From contig NZ_JAMKOJ010000001.1 of assembly GCF_023700755.1 (NCBI RefSeq), positions 310,001 to 374,000 of the forward strand: DNA of 64,000 nt, written 5' to 3'. A program made the translations under genes and the position numbers. The notes under the pieces were generated by a model. That model had not been told where the DNA came from. It made no database searches and was given only the letters and a program-made list of their open reading frames with translations. Shown here piece by piece: positions 45,335-54,531 of this stretch (position 1 is the stretch's first letter; each line of letters opens with the position of its first letter). Source of the stretch: Allorhizobium sonneratiae (lineage in GTDB: Bacteria; Pseudomonadota; Alphaproteobacteria; Rhizobiales; Rhizobiaceae).

Positions 45335-46453
45335 ATGAAGAAGTCGCTTCTTTCGGCTGTGGCGATTGCCGCCATGGTCGCTTTCAGCGGCAATGCATAT
45401 GCCGATGTTCTCATCGGTATTGCAGGCCCGCTGACCGGCCCGAACGCTGCCTTCGGTGCGCAGCTGCAGAAGGGTGCCGAGCAGGCTGCCAAGGACATCA
45501 ACGCCGCTGGCGGCATGAACGGCGAAAAGATCAAGACCGAGCTTGGCGACGACGTTTCGGATGCCAAGCAGGGCGTGTCGGTTGCCAACAACTTCGTGGC
45601 TGACGGCGTGCAATTCGTGGTGGGTCACTTCAACTCTGGCGTTTCCATCCCGGCTTCCGACGTGTATGCCGAAAATGGCATTCTGCAGATTACGCCGGCT
45701 TCGACCAACCCCAATTTCACCGAGCGCGGCCTGTGGAACACCTTCCGTACCTGTGGTCGCGACGACCAGCAGGGCGCTGTGGCCGGCAAATATATTGCCG
45801 ATCATTTCAAGGGTGTGAAAGTTGCCATCGTGCACGACAAGACGCCTTACGGTAAGGGTCTTGCCGATGCCACCAAGGCAGTCATGAACAAGCTTGGTGT
45901 CAAGGAAGTCGTTTATGAAGGCATCGATCCGGGCCAGAAGGACTATTCGACGCTGATTTCCAAGATGAAACAGGCTGGCGTTGGCATGGTCTATTTCGGT
46001 GGTCTGCATCCGGAAGCTGGCCTGATCCTGCGTCAGATGAAGGATCAGGGCCTGAAGGCGACGATGATGTCCGGTGACGGCATCACCTCGAACGAACTGG
46101 CTACGATTGCCGGTGACGCTGTCGACGGCACTCTGATGACCTTCCCGCCGGATCCGCGCAACAACCCGAACGCCAAGGAAGTGGTCGCCAAGTTCCGCGC
46201 CGCCGGTTTCGAGCCGGAAGCCTACACGCTCTACTCCTATGCCGCCATGCAGATCATTGCCGATGGTGCCAAGGCTGCCCATAGCAACGACCCGCAGAAG
46301 GTTGCTGCGGCTCTCAAGGCCCATGGTCCGTTCAAGACCGTGATCGGTGATATTGGCTTTGATTCCAAGGGTGACATCACCCGCCCGGACTATGTCATGT
46401 ACAAGTGGCAGAAGGGCCCGGACGGCAAATATACCTATCTCGAGATCAAGTAA
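45335..46453 (+). CDS. livJ: Branched-chain amino acid-binding protein
   Basis: 372-residue periplasmic Leu/Ile/Val-binding protein. The signal peptide is [20 protein letters not shown], followed by [20 protein letters not shown], the family N-terminus. [20 protein letters not shown] and [20 protein letters not shown] are further conserved blocks. GGGAG places the ATG at 45335. A 225-base gap separates it from the permease genes, and a strong terminator follows, so it may be transcribed alone at a higher level. Confidence 0.94.
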   Translation: MKKSLLSAVAIAAMVAFSGNAYADVLIGIAGPLTGPNAAFGAQLQKGAEQAAKDINAAGGMNGEKIKTELGDDVSDAKQGVSVANNFVADGVQFVVGHFNSGVSIPASDVYAENGILQITPASTNPNFTERGLWNTFRTCGRDDQQGAVAGKYIADHFKGVKVAIVHDKTPYGKGLADATKAVMNKLGVKEVVYEGIDPGQKDYSTLISKMKQAGVGMVYFGGLHPEAGLILRQMKDQGLKATMMSGDGITSNELATIAGDAVDGTLMTFPPDPRNNPNAKEVVAKFRAAGFEPEAYTLYSYAAMQIIADGAKAAHSNDPQKVAAALKAHGPFKTVIGDIGFDSKGDITRPDYVMYKWQKGPDGKYTYLEIK

Positions 46454-46474
46454 TCTCTCGTTATATCCTGTGAG

Positions 46475-46500
46475 AAAGCCCGGCCTTTGCGCCGGGCTTT
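46475..46500 (+). terminator. Rho-independent terminator of livJ
   Basis: AAAGCCCGGC (46475-46484) faces GCCGGGCTTT (46491-46500) with a six-base loop, followed by TGTTTTG, 21 bases past the stop. Confidence 0.92.
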
Positions 46501-46561
46501 TGTTTTGCCACGCTTTTGTTTCGTGGTGTGTCGGTTGCCGTTCGTGGCAGGCCGTCGGTTC

Positions 46562-46832
46562 TACTGCATCATTCCTGAAATCGGGAGAGATTGAAGGTGA
46601 AAATGATGCAGCAGATGAAACGTGTTACAGCGACCTTTGTGTGCGATATTGGTCGCATGGCGCTATAGAGCATTGTCCCGAGAAAAGGGCATAGCGGTTT
46701 TCCCTGCGGAAATGCGTAAAAATGGTGAGTTAAAGCATCTCATTGTTTCCGTGAACCGATAACGTCCATGCGACACATCAAAGACTGAGAGCACCGTGCG
46801 ATCAATATGACGCATGAGGCTGATAAGCGCGC
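46562..46832. repeat. Five-module mosaic repeat between livJ and minC
   Basis: In order: M3 (CTGCATCATT at 46564 facing AATGATGCAG ending at 46611), M4 (46621-46668, decayed right arm), M5 (about 46668-46717), a variant M1 (about 46732-46776), and a variant M2 containing caccgtgcgatcaatatgac (46793-46812). The last motif also forms the outer arms of the nested palindrome at 36284. Confidence 0.75.
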
Positions 46833-46930
46833 GACATGCTGTATGGATCAGAATTTGCTGTTGCAGTGCAAAAGTCGCAAGCTTCACGTAACGTCTTATC
46901 GTTAACGTATTGATAGGCTTTGATGCTGCG

Positions 46931-46945
46931 TTAACCATTTGTTAA
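46931..46945. promoter_or_regulatory. Perfect CtrA box upstream of minC
   Basis: TTAA-ccatttg-TTAA matches the CtrA consensus at all eight fixed positions, 42 bases upstream of the minC ATG. It overlaps an alternative in-frame TTG at 46939, arguing that translation starts downstream. CtrA control of minCDE has been reported in Sinorhizobium meliloti. Confidence 0.75.
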
Positions 46946-46986
46946 CCAAATCAGCCCTAAATGATCTCAACGATTTGTTTACACAG

Positions 46987-47757
46987 ATGACCGAAGTGCT
47001 AACAGAACCACGCTCCATCAGGATCAAAGGCCGCTCTTTTCTGGCCGTCGTTTTGTCGCCGGACCTGCCGCTGGACCAATGGCTGGCGCGGCTCGACGAT
47101 CTGGCCTCGCGCTCGGCCGGCTTTTTTCTTGGCCGTCCGGTCGTGCTCGATGTGCACGATCTGCCGCTCAATCGGGAGGAGTTGAAGGGCCTTATTGCCG
47201 AACTTGCCACGCGCAATGTCAGCATTATGGGGCTGGAAGGTGCAAAGCCCTCAATGGTCGAACGCGGTATGCCGCCCATTCTCAAGGGTGGCAAGCCGGT
47301 TGCAGATATTGATGTGCCGAAGACGGAAGTGGCGGCTGGGCCTGCCGAGGCGGCGGAAACGCCGGAGGAAGAGGCTGACGGTGTGCCTGTGCTGAAGGCA
47401 GCACCCGCGCCGGAAGCCCGTCCGGGCGTGAATTCGCTGGTGGTGGCGGAGCCGGTTCGCTCCGGTCAGTCGGTGGTGTTTACCGAAGGCGACGTGACGG
47501 TGATCGGCTCGGTCGCGTCCGGTGCTGAAATTATTGCCGGAGGTTCGGTCCATATTTACGGCGCCCTGCGTGGTCGTGTCATGGCGGGCTGTCTCGGCAA
47601 TATGTCGGCGCGCATCTTCTGCCGCAAGCTGGAGGCGGAGCTGCTCGCCATAGATGGGATCTACAAGATGGCAGAGGATATCGAGCCGGATATGCTGGGT
47701 CATCCGGCACAGTTCTGGCTGGAAGACGATGCCATCCATGCGGAAAAGATTGCCTGA
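46987..47757 (+). CDS. minC: Septum site-determining protein MinC
   Basis: 256-residue inhibitor of FtsZ ring assembly, acting with MinD at the membrane. The N-terminal domain has RIKGRSFLAVVLSPDLPLDQ. A Pro/Glu/Ala-rich linker spans about residues 110-160. The C-terminal beta-helix has TVIGSVASGAEIIAGGSVHI with YGALRGRVMAGCLG, the conserved MinD-binding face. No good ribosome site precedes the ATG at 46987. The in-frame TTG at 46939 is less likely because it lies in the CtrA box. First gene of minCDE. Confidence 0.93.
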   Translation: MTEVLTEPRSIRIKGRSFLAVVLSPDLPLDQWLARLDDLASRSAGFFLGRPVVLDVHDLPLNREELKGLIAELATRNVSIMGLEGAKPSMVERGMPPILKGGKPVADIDVPKTEVAAGPAEAAETPEEEADGVPVLKAAPAPEARPGVNSLVVAEPVRSGQSVVFTEGDVTVIGSVASGAEIIAGGSVHIYGALRGRVMAGCLGNMSARIFCRKLEAELLAIDGIYKMAEDIEPDMLGHPAQFWLEDDAIHAEKIA

Positions 47758-47856
47758 CCGAACCAGGCCGATGACATCAGACGGTTCCTGATGGGGCCGT
47801 GTGCACAAGAATAAAAGTTAAAATGCGCCGCTGCAGGCCAGAAACAGGAGATGAAC

Positions 47857-48672
47857 ATGGGGAAGGTTATCGTCGTAACCTCAGGTAAAGGTGGGGTGGG
47901 CAAGACCACATCTACCGCTGCTTTGGGCGCGGCCCTGGCCCAGCGGAACGAGAAGGTTGTCGTCGTGGATTTCGATGTCGGCCTGCGCAATCTGGACCTC
48001 GTCATGGGGGCAGAGCGCCGCGTGGTCTATGATATCGTCAATGTCATCCAGGGTGACGCCAAGCTGCCGCAGGCGCTGATCCGCGACAAGCGCATTGATA
48101 CGCTGTTCCTGCTGCCCGCTTCCCAGACGCGCGACAAGGACGCCCTGACGCCGGAAGGTGTGCAATGGGTGATCACCGAGCTGAAGCGGCATTTCGACTG
48201 GGTTATCTGCGACAGCCCCGCCGGCATTGAGCGTGGTGCAACGCTGGCCATGCGCCATGCGGATGTGGCCGTGGTTGTCACCAATCCGGAAGTCTCTTCG
48301 GTGCGCGACAGCGACCGGATCATCGGTCTTCTCGATTCCAAGACCGTCAAGGCCGAGCGCGGCGAGCGCATGGAAAAGCATCTGCTGCTCACCCGCTATG
48401 ACAATGCCCGCGCCGAGCGCGGCGACATGCTCAAGGTCGAGGATGTGCTGGAAATCCTGTCGATCCCGCTGATCGGTATCATTCCGGAAAGTCAGGATGT
48501 GCTCAAGGCCTCGAATGTCGGTGCACCGGTGACCTTGGCCGACCCGAAAAGCACGCCCGCCCAGGCCTATTTCGAGGCCTCGCGACGTCTGGCCGGAGAA
48601 AACCTGCCGGTCTCTGTTCCTGAAGAAAAACGCAGCCTGTTGGGCAAGATCTTCTCACGGAGGGCCGCATGA
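47857..48672 (+). CDS. minD: Septum site-determining ATPase MinD
   Basis: 271-residue ParA/MinD ATPase that recruits MinC to the membrane. It has the deviant Walker [17 protein letters not shown], then [20 protein letters not shown] and [13 protein letters not shown]. The C-terminal amphipathic helix ([15 protein letters not shown]) is the membrane anchor. AGGAG at 47845-47849 favours the ATG at 47857 over the one at 47851. It is coupled to minE by a four-base overlap. Confidence 0.96.
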   Translation: MGKVIVVTSGKGGVGKTTSTAALGAALAQRNEKVVVVDFDVGLRNLDLVMGAERRVVYDIVNVIQGDAKLPQALIRDKRIDTLFLLPASQTRDKDALTPEGVQWVITELKRHFDWVICDSPAGIERGATLAMRHADVAVVVTNPEVSSVRDSDRIIGLLDSKTVKAERGERMEKHLLLTRYDNARAERGDMLKVEDVLEILSIPLIGIIPESQDVLKASNVGAPVTLADPKSTPAQAYFEASRRLAGENLPVSVPEEKRSLLGKIFSRRAA

Positions 48673-48929
48673 GCATATTCGACCTTTTCCGCAAACAGCA
48701 ATCCGCGCCGACGGCGCGGGAGCGGCTTCAGGTGCTGCTCGCGCATGAGCGGGCGACGCTGGACAACGATCTGGTGATCGTGCTGCGCGAGGAAATTCTC
48801 GCCGTGCTCGCCCGCCATGTCGAAATCGACAGCGACAAGGTGCGCATCACCGTCGATCGCGACGACCGGGTCTCGATCCTTGAAATCGACGTGGAAATTC
48901 CCCGCGATAACGAGCTGAAAGCAGCCTGA
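48669..48929 (+). CDS. minE: Cell division topological specificity factor MinE
   Basis: 86 residues. The N-terminal anti-MinCD helix ([20 protein letters not shown]) and [10 protein letters not shown] are typical, and the C-terminal topological domain follows ([20 protein letters not shown]). It overlaps minD by four bases and completes the minCDE operon that sets the division site. Confidence 0.95.
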   Translation: MSIFDLFRKQQSAPTARERLQVLLAHERATLDNDLVIVLREEILAVLARHVEIDSDKVRITVDRDDRVSILEIDVEIPRDNELKAA

Positions 48930-48950
48930 AGCCAGCCTGTTATTCAAAAA

Positions 48951-48980
48951 AAAGCGCGGGATGGCAACATTCCGCGCTTT
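48951..48980 (+). terminator. Rho-independent terminator of minCDE
   Basis: AAAGCGCGG (48951-48959) faces CCGCGCTTT (48972-48980), with further ATG/CAT pairing, followed by TTATAT. The plus-strand hairpin also reads as a terminator for the leftward GFA gene. Confidence 0.88.
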
Positions 48981-48995
48981 TTATATGGGATTTGC

Positions 48996-49421
48996 TCAAT
49001 TGGCCGGTTCAAACCTCAAGATGCCGGCCACGCGTGAGGTGCCGCCGGTGTCGTTGGGATGGGATACGCCATCCATCACCTTGATTTCAGTGAGATCAAA
49101 GGGGCTTTTGCCCTCGATACAGGCGAGATTGATGCCGAATTGCTGAGGGTTGGAGCGGCGCTGGTGATGGGTATAGATGCCGCAAGTCTTGCAGAAATAA
49201 TGTTTCGCCGTGCCGGTATTGAACTGGTAGAGCGTCAGATTGTCTTCACCCTCGATGAACTCGATATCGGACAGACTGGCGGAAACGGCAACGGCTCCGC
49301 GCATCCGGCAATAAGAACAGGTGCAGCGCCGCGCCGTGTTCAATTCATCACTCAGCCGGACACGGAATTTCACCGCGCCACAATGGCAGGCGGCGTTATG
49401 CTGTGGTCTTGTCTCGGTCAT
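48996..49421 (-). CDS. GFA/CENP-V-family zinc protein
   Basis: 141-residue protein of the glutathione-dependent formaldehyde-activating-enzyme-like family. Zinc-binding cysteines are in ACHCGAVKF, CTCSYCRMRG and YFCKTCGIYTHH. The ATG at 49421 follows AGGAAGAG. Few members have proven activity, and many are small-molecule carbon-sulfur lyases or unknown. It is convergent with minCDE. Confidence 0.85.
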   Translation of the reverse strand: MTETRPQHNAACHCGAVKFRVRLSDELNTARRCTCSYCRMRGAVAVSASLSDIEFIEGEDNLTLYQFNTGTAKHYFCKTCGIYTHHQRRSNPQQFGINLACIEGKSPFDLTEIKVMDGVSHPNDTGGTSRVAGILRFEPAN

Positions 49422-49535
49422 GATCGCTCTTCCTTGATTGTTCTCAAAAGGAGTAGCAAGGATCAAAGATGGCGGCAATCGGTGCTGGTAGCCGAATGTT
49501 TGTTAGTCTTTAAACGCGATGTTGAGGTTCTTGGG

Positions 49536-49886
49536 ATGCTGGATATTGCTCTGCCGGTTCAGAAACAGCTTGAGGCTTATAATGCCCGTGACATTGACGC
49601 CTTCATGCCGTGGTGGGCCGATGATTGCCACTATTATGCGTTTCCGTGCACCTTACTGGCAAAAGGCGCGGCAGAGATCAGGGAGCGCCATGTCGAGCGC
49701 TTTCGGGAACCCGATCTTCATGGAAGGCTTTTAACAAGGATCGTCGTTGACAATGTCGTCATCGATCATGAAACGGTAACGCGCACTTTTCCGGAGGGAA
49801 AAGGCGAAATTGATGTCGTCTGTTTCTACGAAATCGAAAATGGCAAGATCGCCAGAGCATGGTTGGGAGAAAGGCGGATTTTTTGA
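49536..49886 (+). CDS. SnoaL/NTF2-like protein
   Basis: 116 residues with the NTF2 cone fold pattern: VQKQLEAYNARDIDAFMPWW then DDCHYYAFPCTLLAKGAAEI and a C-terminal VVCFYEIENGKIARAWLGER. Many relatives are steroid-isomerase-like or polyketide cyclase enzymes, others are unknown. The ATG at 49536 has only a weak ribosome site. It lies between divergent and convergent neighbours, without clear operon partners. Confidence 0.72.
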   Translation: MLDIALPVQKQLEAYNARDIDAFMPWWADDCHYYAFPCTLLAKGAAEIRERHVERFREPDLHGRLLTRIVVDNVVIDHETVTRTFPEGKGEIDVVCFYEIENGKIARAWLGERRIF

Positions 49887-49895
49887 AGAAAAGCC

Positions 49896-50816
49896 TCACC
49901 CCTCGTGTAGAACTGCCGCAGCCTTGACCGCTGCTGACGCCCTGTTTTCCACCCCGAGTTTCACATAGATCTGTTCCAGATGTTTGTTCACCGTGCGGGC
50001 TGAGAGGCCGAGAATCTCGGCGATGTCGCGGTTGGCCTTGCCGCGGGCGATCCACAGTAGCACTTCCGCCTCGCGATTGGTCAGGTTGAAGGCATGGCGC
50101 AGCGCCTCGTCCTCACGCCGTGTGCTGGCGCTCATCAGGCGGAAGAGGATTTCGTCCGTGCCCATAGCGCCGAGATAGGTGATCTGCAGGCTGGGGGCGG
50201 TTTCGGGAAAGCTGAAAACAGCGCCATGGGTCATGCCTTGTTCGGCTTTGGCCGCCATCCAGCCGGAAATGGCGTGGGTGAGGCTTTCCGGTCCGTTTTC
50301 GGCGCCAAGCGTGTTCATCACCAGTCGGCTGGCCTGCGGCGTGGACCAGAGCAGGCTGCCATCAGCTCTGAGCGCCATCAAATGGCGACCTGCCGCGTCC
50401 AGCGCCACGCGGGCACTTTGGGCGTTGCGGGCATTGGTGAGATGCACGCGGATTCGGGCGCGCAATTCGTCGAGATTGATCGGTTTGGTCAGATAATCGA
50501 CGCCACCCGCGCCCAGCGCATGGACCACATGTTCGGTTTCGGTCAGCCCGGTCATGAAGATCACCGGCACCTGCGTCACGCTGGCCTGTGTTTTCAACTG
50601 GCGGCAGGTGTCGAAACCGTCCATCTCCGGCATCACCGCATCAAGCAGGATGAGGTCGGGCGTGATGCGCTCGACAATGCCGAGGGCAGCCTTGCCCGAG
50701 GTGGCAACCAGCACCGCATAGCCGGATTGCTCCAGCGCATCGGTGAGAAAACCCAGCGTTTCCGGGCTGTCGTCGATGATCAGCAGCATGTCGCGCGGTT
50801 GCGCCAGTTCAGCCAT
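49896..50816 (-). CDS. LuxR-family response regulator partner of the NCS1-kinase
   Basis: 306 residues. The receiver is at residues 1-125, with acidic DD (LLIIDDSPETLGFLTDALEQ), phospho-acceptor ILLDAVMPEMDGFD and VDYLTKPINLDE. A middle PAS-like segment (AAGRHLMALRADGSLLWSTP) follows. The C-terminal LuxR helix-turn-helix is NLTNREAEVLLWIARGKANR with ILGLSARTVNKHLEQIYVKL. The gene overlaps the end of the upstream hybrid kinase by eight bases, so the two are a cognate pair. Its targets may include the urt operon or other nitrogen genes nearby; that is inference. Confidence 0.9.
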   Translation of the reverse strand: MAELAQPRDMLLIIDDSPETLGFLTDALEQSGYAVLVATSGKAALGIVERITPDLILLDAVMPEMDGFDTCRQLKTQASVTQVPVIFMTGLTETEHVVHALGAGGVDYLTKPINLDELRARIRVHLTNARNAQSARVALDAAGRHLMALRADGSLLWSTPQASRLVMNTLGAENGPESLTHAISGWMAAKAEQGMTHGAVFSFPETAPSLQITYLGAMGTDEILFRLMSASTRREDEALRHAFNLTNREAEVLLWIARGKANRDIAEILGLSARTVNKHLEQIYVKLGVENRASAAVKAAAVLHEG

Positions 50817-53800
50817 TGTCAGCCCTATCTCCCATGACGGTGTGCAGCTTTTGGATCAGCCCGGCCATATCGAAAGACTGGATATAAGGCCGCAGCATTT
50901 CGGTAAAGGCCAGATAGGCCGGGTCGCGGGCAAGTCCGGCAAGCTTGCTGTCGATGCCGCGAATATAGCCGATTTCCGCCAGCCCCTTGAGATCGGCAAG
51001 ATCGGCAGCGGGCGGTATGACAAGCCCAGGCGGGGCTGGAGGGGGAGGCGGCGCTTCGTCGGCATAGCGCCAGACGAGTTTCAGATGCCGGGCCAGCTTG
51101 TCGCGCAGCACCTTCACATCGACAGGCTTGGCAATGGCGTCGTTATGGCCGCTCGATCCCGGCTCGCGCACAGCACCGTCACCGAGATTGGCCGAGAGCA
51201 TCAGGATCGGTGCGCTCTGGCCGAGATTGCGCAGCCGCTCCACCAACTGCCAGCCATTCATCACCGGCATGGAAATGTCGACGAGGAAGAGGTCCGGTTC
51301 GACACCCTCAATCAGCGTCAGGCATTCCGGGCCGCTGGCCGCTGTCAGCACGATGAAGTCGAGGGGCGTGAGTGCTTCGCGCATCAGATCACGGTGATCC
51401 TCATTGTCATCCACCACGACAAGGGTGCGGCGCGGGCCGTCATAGCCGGCAATGCGCCGCTCCGGCGTTGGTGCGGTGCTGGGCCGGTCGACGGTAGAGA
51501 GCATCAGACGCACGCGAAACACCGTGCCCTTGCCCTTTTCGCTGGTGACGGCAATGTCGCCGCCGAGCGTATTGGTCAAAAGCCGGGTAATGGTCAGGCC
51601 GAGACCGAGGCCGGGTAGCGGGCGAATGCTGTCGGCCTCGCCGCGCTGGAACGGTTCGAAAATCCGGGTGAGATCCTTTTCGGCAATGCCGCGCCCTGTA
51701 TCGGCGATGGTGAAGCTTGCCACCTGGCTGCGATAGGTCAGGGTAAAGCTGACGGACCCCTCATCGGTGAATTTGACCGCGTTGGAGAGGATGTTGACCA
51801 ATATCTGTCTCAGTCGCCGCTCATCGGTACGGACATAATGCGGCAGGTTTTCAGGACGTTCATGCAGAAAGCGCAACCCCTTGGCTTCGGCCTGCGGACG
51901 AATCATGGCGACGATCTGGTCGAGAAAATCGGCAAGCGCCAGTTCCGCCGGAAAGACCTGAAGCCGGCCCGCCTCGATCTTGGAAATGTCGAGCAGCCCG
52001 TCGATCAGGCCGGAGAGATGGTCGGCAGAGCGGCGAATGACCTTGATCGCCGCCTGGCGGGGAGCGGGAATGGTCTCGTCATGTTCGAGCAGTTGCGCAT
52101 AGCCGAGCACAGCATTGAGCGGCGTGCGCAATTCATGGGTCAGCCCGACGACATAGCGGCTCTTGGCCCGGTTGGCGGCTTCAGCGGCCTCCTTGGCGGC
52201 CTGAAGTGCAGCATCGGTCTTCTTGTGGGCGGCGATTTCCTTGAGCAGCAGGCTGTTCTGGCGGGAGGATTCCTCTTCCGCCACCACCCGGCTGTCATGG
52301 GCCAGCACATAGAACCAGGCGGCAATGCAGGCGGTGATGGAAAAGACGAAGAAAACGATCAGGATCGCGCCATTCACCGCCGTTGAGGTTTCAGGCTTCA
52401 CGGCAGCGACCTGATGGGCAATCAGCCCGAGAACAAGGCCGATCAGCGAGACGGCGGCAAGGCTGGTCAGGCCGTAGCGGCCAAGGCGGCTTGCCAGCGC
52501 ATCGGTCAGCCGATCCGGCAGGAGGTGCCGTGCCACGGTGGCGACCTGACTGTTGAGCGCCGCATGCGGTTTACACATGTCGTGGCAGCGGCTGTCCAGC
52601 GAGCAGCAGAGCGAGCAGATCGGCGCGGCATAGGCCGGGCACCAGGCCATGTCTTCCGGCTCGAACGGATGTTCGCAGATCGAGCAGGTGATGGCGTTCA
52701 GATTTTTCCAGCTGTGGCGCGGCTTGCGGGCCAGATAATAGCGGCCTTTTGTGGCGGCGGCGAGGGCAGGGGCTATGACGAAGGCCGAAAGCGTGACGAA
52801 GGTGGAGAGTGCCGTGAGGCTTGCGCCGAAAAGCCCCGCATGGGCGGCAATCGCCAGACCAGAGGATAAAACCAGCGTGCCGCAACCGACCGGATTGACG
52901 TCGTAGAGATGAGCGCGCTTGAACTCAATGCCCGGCGGCGACAGGCCAAGGCGTTTGTTGATGAAAAGATCGGCGGAGATGGTGCAGAGCCAGGCCATGG
53001 CGATGATGGAGAAGATGCCGAGCGTTTCCTCTAGCAGCCGGTAGATACCGAGCTCCATCAAAAGCAATGCGATGGCGACATTGAACACCAGCCAAACCAC
53101 CCGGCCCGGATGGCTGTGGGTGAGGCGGGAAAAGAAATTCGACCAGGCCAGAGACCCGGCATAGGCATTCATCACATTGATCTTCAATTGCGAGACCATG
53201 ACGAAGGCCACCATCAGCACCAAGGGCATCACAGGGCCAGGCGCGATATAGCTGAAGGCGGTGAGATACATATGGGCGGGATCGGCGGCGCGCTCGATGG
53301 CCACGCCCTCGGAGAGGGTCAGCACGGCGAGAAAGGAACCGGCCAGAAGCTTCGGCACGCCGAGCGCCACCCAGCCGGAACCGGCGAGAAATACGGCAAG
53401 GCGGTGGCGCTTCTTCTGCGCGCCTTCCGGCGGCAGGAAGCGGAGAAAGTCAACCTGCTCGCCAATTTGCGGCATCAGCGCCAGAATGACGGCGCAGGCG
53501 CCGCCGAAATCGGCCAGCCGGAAGGCGGCAGTCTGGCCGGAAATGAGGCCGGGAAAGGCGCGCCAGAGGTCGAATTTCGACCAGTCGGTGAGCGCGATGA
53601 ACAGGAAAGGCGCAATGTTCAGCACGATCCAGACCGGCTGGGTCAGAAGCTGGAAGCGCGAGATCAGCCTGACCCCGTAGGTGACCAGCGGAATGACCAC
53701 CACGGCGGACACGATATAGCCGATCGCCGGAGGCAGGGAAAAGGCAAGCTCGAGCGCCCCGGTCATGATCGAGGCTTCGATGGCAAACAGCATGAAGGTG

Positions 53801-54174
53801 AAGCTGGCATAGATCAGCGAGGTCACGGTGGAGCCGATATAGCCAAAGCCCGCGCCGCGGGTGAGAAGATCGATATCCACGCCTTCGCGGATGGCGTAGC
53901 GGCTGATCGGCAGGCCGATCAACAACATCAGGATGGCAGCGGTTAAAATGGCGAAAAAGGCGTTGACCGTGCCATAGGAGAGCGTGATGGCGCCGCCGAT
54001 TGCCTCCAGCGCCAGAAAAGAGATCGCGCCAATCGCTGTTTGCGAAATCCGGCTGGAGGAAAAGCGCCGTGCGCTTTTGGCGGTAAAGCGCAGGGCATAA
54101 TCTTCCAGCGTCTGGTCGGCGACCCAGCGGTTATACTGGCGTCTTACGGGAATGATGCGTTGGCGTGCGGCCAT
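50809..54174 (-). CDS. NCS1 permease-hybrid histidine kinase fusion
   Basis: 1121-residue transporter-sensor. Residues about 30-480 are a complete NCS1 (purine-cytosine permease-type) module with about twelve helices (ISFLALEAIGGAITLSYGTV, LLTRGAGFGYIGSTVTSLIY). Residues about 495-540 are a Cys-rich cluster, ITCSICEHPFEPEDMAWC followed by ICSLCCSLDSRCHDMC, likely a zinc site. Two further helices, a coiled coil, a HisKA domain with H near 680 (LTHELRTPLNAVLGYAQLL), an HATPase domain (NILSNAVKFT, DTGRGIAEKDL, GLGLGLTI) and a receiver with its Asp near 966 (LFLVDISMPVMNG) follow. Its start is the ATG at 54174. It probably senses an imported nitrogenous compound and signals to the overlapping LuxR regulator. 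Confidence 0.88.
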   Translation of the reverse strand: MAARQRIIPVRRQYNRWVADQTLEDYALRFTAKSARRFSSSRISQTAIGAISFLALEAIGGAITLSYGTVNAFFAILTAAILMLLIGLPISRYAIREGVDIDLLTRGAGFGYIGSTVTSLIYASFTFMLFAIEASIMTGALELAFSLPPAIGYIVSAVVVIPLVTYGVRLISRFQLLTQPVWIVLNIAPFLFIALTDWSKFDLWRAFPGLISGQTAAFRLADFGGACAVILALMPQIGEQVDFLRFLPPEGAQKKRHRLAVFLAGSGWVALGVPKLLAGSFLAVLTLSEGVAIERAADPAHMYLTAFSYIAPGPVMPLVLMVAFVMVSQLKINVMNAYAGSLAWSNFFSRLTHSHPGRVVWLVFNVAIALLLMELGIYRLLEETLGIFSIIAMAWLCTISADLFINKRLGLSPPGIEFKRAHLYDVNPVGCGTLVLSSGLAIAAHAGLFGASLTALSTFVTLSAFVIAPALAAATKGRYYLARKPRHSWKNLNAITCSICEHPFEPEDMAWCPAYAAPICSLCCSLDSRCHDMCKPHAALNSQVATVARHLLPDRLTDALASRLGRYGLTSLAAVSLIGLVLGLIAHQVAAVKPETSTAVNGAILIVFFVFSITACIAAWFYVLAHDSRVVAEEESSRQNSLLLKEIAAHKKTDAALQAAKEAAEAANRAKSRYVVGLTHELRTPLNAVLGYAQLLEHDETIPAPRQAAIKVIRRSADHLSGLIDGLLDISKIEAGRLQVFPAELALADFLDQIVAMIRPQAEAKGLRFLHERPENLPHYVRTDERRLRQILVNILSNAVKFTDEGSVSFTLTYRSQVASFTIADTGRGIAEKDLTRIFEPFQRGEADSIRPLPGLGLGLTITRLLTNTLGGDIAVTSEKGKGTVFRVRLMLSTVDRPSTAPTPERRIAGYDGPRRTLVVVDDNEDHRDLMREALTPLDFIVLTAASGPECLTLIEGVEPDLFLVDISMPVMNGWQLVERLRNLGQSAPILMLSANLGDGAVREPGSSGHNDAIAKPVDVKVLRDKLARHLKLVWRYADEAPPPPPAPPGLVIPPAADLADLKGLAEIGYIRGIDSKLAGLARDPAYLAFTEMLRPYIQSFDMAGLIQKLHTVMGDRADNG

Positions 54175-54531
54175 TCGGTTTTCTTGAAGGTTGGCGCGGT
54201 GTGGTGCCGTCAGATTTGACGGTTTCTTGGCTTTTGGCAAGAGCAGTTGGCGGAAGGAGATTAATGAAGTGACGGAAGTGGATAAGGATCACGATTTCTC
54301 TTTCATCCTGCCGGTTTTGTCGTAATTTATCCTTAATGGTGACGAAACGATTGTGCTTCGACAGTGTTGGAAGCGATGACGGTTCGCTGACCGCAGACCA
54401 TGATAACGAATATGTGTGAGATCAGTGGCGTTAAGGCCTTGGCATGGCTGACCGCTGCTCTTGATCCTGATAAAAGAAAACCCAGTTCCATCGGGTGGGA
54501 TACGACCCGGGCAGAATAGAAAGTAACGGCC
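54175..54531. other. Divergent promoter region, NCS1-kinase and lpxO-like
   Basis: 357 bases with no supportable gene. GTAA-tttatcc-TTAA (54322-54336) is one base from a CtrA box but could be chance. Nothing else was recognised. Confidence 0.4.
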
